DNA from: Candidatus Bathyarchaeota archaeon
Lineage (GTDB): Archaea; Thermoproteota; Bathyarchaeia; TCS64
DNA: 64,000 nt
Direction of reading: 5' to 3'
Assembly: GCA_026014815.1 (NCBI GenBank)
Contig: JAOZHP010000088.1
Span: forward strand, 1-64,000
Part shown: positions 60,349 to 64,000 of the stretch, piece by piece
How the letters are laid out: every line of letters starts with the position of its first letter
Position numbering within the stretch: position 1 is the stretch's first letter
Position numbers and translations under genes: made by a program
Notes under the pieces: generated by a model
What the model was told of the DNA's origin: nothing
What the model saw: the letters and a program-made list of their open reading frames with translations, nothing else
Database searches by the model: none

Positions 60349-61840
60349 ATGAATAGGAAAGAGACTTAGAATCGGCGTCGCAGGGTTCAGCCACGAGACA
60401 GTGTCGTTCTGGCCCGGGGTTACATCGTTAGCTGACTTTGAACGCAACGCCAAGTATGGTACGGATGTACTGGATAAAGCGAGGGGTACCAACAGCTGCA
60501 TCGGGGGCTTCATGGAGGTCTGTGAAGCAGAGGACATTGAACTAGTCCCCATACTTAACGCGTCTGGAGGAGCCACAGCCACCGTGGCTGACGAGGTGTA
60601 TGATCACTACGTGCCGAGGATGGTTGAAGGCTTCAAGGAGATAAAAAATGACCTCGACGGTATCTTGCTTGCTCTGCACGGCGCGATGGCAACCGAGAGC
60701 AGGACGGACCCCGAGACTGATGCAGTGAGAGATATTAGGGAGGCCGTGGGCTACGAGATGCCCATCAGGGTTACCCTTGACCTCCACGGTAACAAGGATG
60801 AGGCATTAATCAAGGAGGCAACCGGTGTCTTCGGATACCATAGTAGCCCTCACGTGGACCAAGCGAACACGGGGGTGAGAGCAGCCAAATGCATGATCAA
60901 GACGCTGAGGGGAGAGGTCAAACCCATCGTCGCGTTAAGGAAACCCGGTGTGGTAGTGCCCAGCGTGTTCAGCGCAACAACGGTGTCACCGGCGAAGGAT
61001 CTAATAGACCGGCTTAAAGAGTGGGAGACTAAGGATGGCGTTATCGACGTTACGGTACTTTTCGGGTTCGCGTGGAGCGACGTACACAACCTCGGCATGT
61101 CCTTAATCGCGGTGACTGACGGCGACCAGGCGCTGGCTGAACGAATAGCCAAAGACCTAAGCGACCTTGCCTGGATGAAACGAGACGACCTCACAGGAAG
61201 AGAGAAAGCCGCACTGTACGGTGTTCAGAATGGTGTCTCAGAGGCCATCAGGAAGGCAAGGGACTCAGCAAAACCCATAGTTATCCTGGATCACGCTGAT
61301 CGTTCCAACGACACGACCTTTATGCTACGCGAGTTACTCAGGCAGGGAGCCCAGAACGTGGCTGTTCCACTGATTTATGACCCTGACGCCGCCGTTAAAT
61401 GCGTTGACGCCGGTAAGGGAGCGACCGTCAGGCTTGATGTGGGCGCCAGCACGGGATGGCGTGACGGCGGTAAATTAACAGTCGAGGGTGAGGTTCTCTG
61501 GTCCGGTGAGGCAAAATATACTGGCACTGGACCCATGTCGATAAACAGGGAGGTAAATCTGGGGCCCGCTGGCATTATTCAGGTTGACGGTGTCTGGCTT
61601 CAGGTGGTTTCAAGGCAGACTAGCCTCATTGACGATGACCCTATGAAGCAGTTTGGGTACAATCCATACGGGTTTGATATAATTGTGTCCAAATCCAAGA
61701 CTCATTTCCGAGCGGTGTACGAGGAACTGGGAGAGGAGATACTGATAATCGATGCACCGGGGCAATGCCCCGCCGATCTCAGCCATTTCGAATACAAACA
61801 TGTCCCTGACGGCGTCTACCCGGTGTCAAGGAAACAATGA
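60349..61840 (+). CDS. M81-family (MlrC-like) enzyme, paralogue 2, with a shifted 5' end
   Basis: The ORF track starts at GTG 60401, but the conserved N terminus of the family (GVAGFSHET) is present upstream in the same frame, without a start codon. An ATG at 60349, just behind the beta subunit stop, would read MNRKRLRIGVAGFSHET if one G near 60361 were removed. A one-base insertion, or a sequencing error, therefore separates the start from the gene. The rest is intact: TLDLHGNKDE and GYHSSPHVDQANTG (metal ligands), LDHADRSNDTT and SKSKTHFRAVYE at the end. It follows the CoA-transferase genes. Related to the enzyme at 12409-13872. Confidence 0.85.
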
Positions 61841-61983
61841 CCCATGGGAAACAGCATTTTGTATGCTGGTCAACCCTGTTTTTCTCCCTTTTTCATGCAT
61901 TCAACACGTAGGAACCGTGGTTTCATCTGGTTCCTCCGGGTTCTTAATATCGTTTCCTTGTGAGGGTTGAATTGCTGAGGTTA

Positions 61984-62184
61984 ATGAGTGGTAACGGGAA
62001 GACGTCCATACCCATGGACAAAGGGGGTAAACCCAAAAACGGCTCCGAAAGTGAGTTGATACTCACCGAGGACGAGTGTTTAGAAGCGTTCTTCAGCCCG
62101 ATCGATGGAGCTAAAAAACCCTGTAAAACCCGCAAGAAAAACGAATCAGACAACCTCAGGGAGATGTACAAACACAATTATTAA
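61984..62184 (+). CDS. Hypothetical small charged protein (66 aa)
   Basis: Starts at ATG 61984, about 40 nt after a TATA-like CTTAATATC (61942); the track start is further upstream. The protein is rich in Lys, Glu, Asn and Ser, has no TM segment and a core TEDECLEAFFSPIDGAKKP. I do not recognise it. It is read towards the creatininase-family gene and ends 19 nt before its stop. It may be real, but coding evidence is limited to the open frame and promoter spacing. Confidence 0.4.
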   Translation: MSGNGKTSIPMDKGGKPKNGSESELILTEDECLEAFFSPIDGAKKPCKTRKKNESDNLREMYKHNY

Positions 62185-62196
62185 GCAAAAAAATGA
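62184..62196 (-). terminator. Oligo-T terminator of the creatininase-family gene
   Basis: The minus strand reads CATTTTTTTGC starting about 9 nt after the stop at 62203. The convergent small gene ends at 62184. Confidence 0.45.
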
Positions 62197-62202
62197 GGGG
62201 TG

Positions 62203-63048
62203 TTAATCCCTGTAGCACAGCGGGACAGGGATGGTCTTCCAGACGTTTATGAAGTCCGCGAGGAACTGGGTGGCCTCTTCCATGCTTACTTCGGCTTCCT
62301 TCACGTCGGCTTTCCTCGGGTCTGTGGTAGCGTACTGACCTGTCGTTGTGATGTCCTCGGTGTTTGGGCCGAGACACGCAGAGAAGACCTGACTCACCAG
62401 CTCATAGTCTTCTCTATCCGGGTTCATGAACTCCTGTAGCTGCTCGCTGATAACGACACCGTTCTCCCAGTCGTCCAGCCTCCACATCTCGACTAGTTCA
62501 GGGAAGTAGTGGAGGGCAAACGCCGTTTCCCTGGGTCCGCTATGAACTTCTAGATACCGCTGCATCCTTTCTAGAATCTTTTTGGATGTCTCTGTGTTTC
62601 TGGGTCCCTCCGGTGTAGCTATCATGACCCTGAACTCACGTTTAGCGATCTGGGCCGCCAGCTTCATTATGTTGCTGTTTCCGCCGTGGAAGTTGATGAG
62701 TACAATACGTTTGATGCCGTGCTCTGCAAGGCTTTCGATGGTGTCCAGAAGGATGGCGAGGAGTGTGTCCTCGCTGAAGGTTATGGAGCCTTTGAAGGAC
62801 ATGTGGTGGGGGCTGTATCCTGGCCAACATGGGTGGATGCACACGCTGTTGGTTCTGCTAGCTGCATCATGGATGAACTTCTCCACTCCCAGACTGTCAG
62901 TGCCTAAGGGGAGGTGGGTTCCATGTTGCTCTATGGCGCCGATGCCTACGATGACAACTGGCTCTGCCTCGTTTTCGAGCCAGTCTTCGAAGGCGGGGCG
63001 CGTCAATTCCTGTATCCAGAATTTGGATAGTTTACCGTTCTCTGACAT
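62203..63048 (-). CDS. Creatininase-family amidohydrolase, paralogue 2
   Basis: 281-aa creatininase fold. The metal motifs are IVGIGAIEQHGTHLPLGTDSLGVE and NFHGGNSNIMKLA, with GYSPHHMSFKGSITFSEDTL between them, very like the 247-aa paralogue at 25733-26476. A longer C terminus and several Cys-free loops set it apart. It may hydrolyse a cyclic or linear amide; ArfB- and MftE-type roles are alternatives. ATG at 63048, single gene, with the MFS transporter gene divergent. Confidence 0.85.
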   Translation of the reverse strand: MSENGKLSKFWIQELTRPAFEDWLENEAEPVVIVGIGAIEQHGTHLPLGTDSLGVEKFIHDAASRTNSVCIHPCWPGYSPHHMSFKGSITFSEDTLLAILLDTIESLAEHGIKRIVLINFHGGNSNIMKLAAQIAKREFRVMIATPEGPRNTETSKKILERMQRYLEVHSGPRETAFALHYFPELVEMWRLDDWENGVVISEQLQEFMNPDREDYELVSQVFSACLGPNTEDITTTGQYATTDPRKADVKEAEVSMEEATQFLADFINVWKTIPVPLCYRD

Positions 63049-63139
63049 GGTTCAAGTTTGCTTTAACTCTGTTTATGGTTTTCCCATACATCCACGTATA
63101 GGGCTAATGTTATGATATTGCAGGGTATAATAACATGTC

Positions 63140-64000
63140 ATGCTTGACTGGGTGAACAGGGACGGCAAACTACTCCTTGCAGTAAGACCGTTACAAAGCT
63201 TCGCGGCTAGCTACGTCAGCATCTTCTTCGCTATCTACCTCAAGCTCCTCGGGTTGCCCCTCTGGCAGGTAGGGTTGGTTTTAACGGGTGGGCTTCTCAG
63301 CAGCACGTTGTTCAACCTCATAGCTGGTTTCCTAGCCGACAAGGTGGGGCGGAGAAGGGTTTTAGTTTTCTTCGGTTTGCTGACGGCTGCCTCTGGTCTA
63401 GTATTCAGCCTTGTCTCTGAGCCCGTCGTGCTTGTGGTTGTCTCTGTGATCTCCACCATGGGGTATCGGGGAGGCTACGGCGTAGCCCAGATGCTTGAGA
63501 GAGTGATCTTAGCCCAGAGCTGCCCTGATGAAAGAAGAACACGTCTGTACGCTGTACGTAGTACACTCGGCTCGTTAGCTTCAGCCGCTGGTAGCTTATT
63601 TACGGGTTTCCTCGTGGTATTGCAGAGCTGGGGAGTATCTGAGGTGGGTGCCTACCGCTGGATGTTCGCCATCTTCACCGCCCTGAACCTCGTTGTAGTT
63701 GTCTTGTACCTGTTTCTAAGCGAAGACGCTGAGATAAAGCAGGAGCAAGTCGTGCAGGTATCTCTCAGCCCAGAGACTAAGAGATATGTTGTCCTTTTCT
63801 CTGTGCTTTTTAGCATGGATTCCTTTGGAGGCGCATTTATGACTCAAAGCCTCGTCGCTTTCTGGTTCTTTGAGCGTTTCGGCCTCGGAATGGACTTTAT
63901 TGGAGCCATCTTCTCAGCATCCAGTCTCCTCGCTGCTGTGAGTTTCATGCTTGCTGCACGCATCAGTGAACGCATCGGACTCATCAACACTATGGTTTAC
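63140..64000 (+). CDS. Major facilitator superfamily transporter, truncated by window edge
   Basis: The frame from ATG 63140 runs to the window end (287 codons) and is absent from the ORF track because it has no stop here. It shows about eight TM segments, with the MFS loop motif FNLIAGFLADKVGRRRVLV between TM2 and TM3 (GxLADkxGrrr). A central charged loop (about residue 200) and a second half beginning YVVLFSVLF follow. Substrate unknown. Divergent from the creatininase-family gene. A second ATG at 63135 in another frame ends at once. Confidence 0.88.
   Translation, partial: MLDWVNRDGKLLLAVRPLQSFAASYVSIFFAIYLKLLGLPLWQVGLVLTGGLLSSTLFNLIAGFLADKVGRRRVLVFFGLLTAASGLVFSLVSEPVVLVVVSVISTMGYRGGYGVAQMLERVILAQSCPDERRTRLYAVRSTLGSLASAAGSLFTGFLVVLQSWGVSEVGAYRWMFAIFTALNLVVVVLYLFLSEDAEIKQEQVVQVSLSPETKRYVVLFSVLFSMDSFGGAFMTQSLVAFWFFERFGLGMDFIGAIFSASSLLAAVSFMLAARISERIGLINTMVY

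Noticed and set aside
1-64000. CRISPR arrays, insertion sequences or prophage
   Set aside because: No regularly spaced repeats, transposase, integrase or phage structural genes were seen while reading the window.

Overview
The window is archaeal. It encodes uL13, uS9 and an L13e-type ribosomal protein, a RIO1-type kinase followed by a KH (Dim2/Krr1-like) protein, and both subunits of topoisomerase VI. An F420-type LLM oxidoreductase is also present, and many genes have a TATA-like box about 25-35 nt before the start codon, which suggests short or absent leaders. L13e points towards the TACK/Asgard/Bathyarchaeia side of the archaea, but the sequence alone does not fix the phylum. There are no phage genes, insertion sequences or CRISPR arrays. 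The sequence is gene-dense, with moderate G+C in coding regions and AT-rich intergenic stretches.

Layout. 1-3740: heterodimeric ABC exporter with an ArsR-type regulator. 3769-5408: Nudix hydrolase and the uL13-uS9-L13e operon. 5567-10407: HAD phosphatase, a nucleosidase gene interrupted by an in-frame amber codon, a VWA/MoxR-type AAA pair, and tRNA-Gly(GCC). 10708-15829: DUF362 protein, DUF1080 protein, M81 (MlrC-like) enzyme, class III CoA-transferase and methylpurine glycosylase. 15893-25153: a forward run of IMPase-like phosphatase, SfsA, RIO1, KH, Top6B, Top6A, a 2-TM protein, two sugar nucleotidyltransferases and a GlmM-like mutase. 25233-29697: a decayed GNAT, creatininase-family and LLM enzymes, a radical-SAM/SPASM remnant, a PRTase-like protein and a DUF483 protein. 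29765-33908: membrane module A. 33981-44932: M14 peptidase, TIGR04076 protein, aminotransferase, secreted aromatic-rich protein, flavin reductase, MBL hydrolase, deacetylase/sulfotransferase pair, second DUF362 protein and a LarA-like protein. 45025-51905: membrane module B with its MutL/GlmL-like ATPase. 52361-56133: two small paralogous membrane proteins and an unusual methionyl-tRNA synthetase. 56138-64000: aminotransferase, 3-hydroxyacyl-CoA dehydrogenase, two-subunit CoA transferase, second M81 enzyme, second creatininase-family enzyme and a truncated MFS transporter.

The most interesting content is a membrane system present twice (modules A and B). Each module has a DUF6754-like protein, two polytopic membrane proteins, a protein with an outside-facing domain between two TM segments, a four-TM protein, and a soluble protein that ends in a conserved aromatic tail (GWRKYLPF or GWRRFFPF). 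Only module B carries a 611-aa MutL/GlmL-family actin-like ATPase and a barrel-sandwich protein. No glutamate mutase genes are nearby, so the ATPase probably serves the membrane complex. No function is established for the system.

The metabolic genes suggest a heterotroph that uses amino acids or organic acids: two class III aminotransferases, two M81 and two creatininase-family amidohydrolases, CoA transferases, a hydroxyacyl-CoA dehydrogenase and a peptidase. Several of these families occur as dispersed pairs. Four genes look damaged: an amber codon in the nucleosidase, an amber codon plus frameshift in the GNAT, a truncated radical-SAM gene, and a one-base shift at the start of the second M81 gene. 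These are either real decay or assembly error, and read mapping would decide. A second notable protein is the methionyl-tRNA synthetase, which carries an inserted B3/B4-type domain before its EMAPII-like tail.
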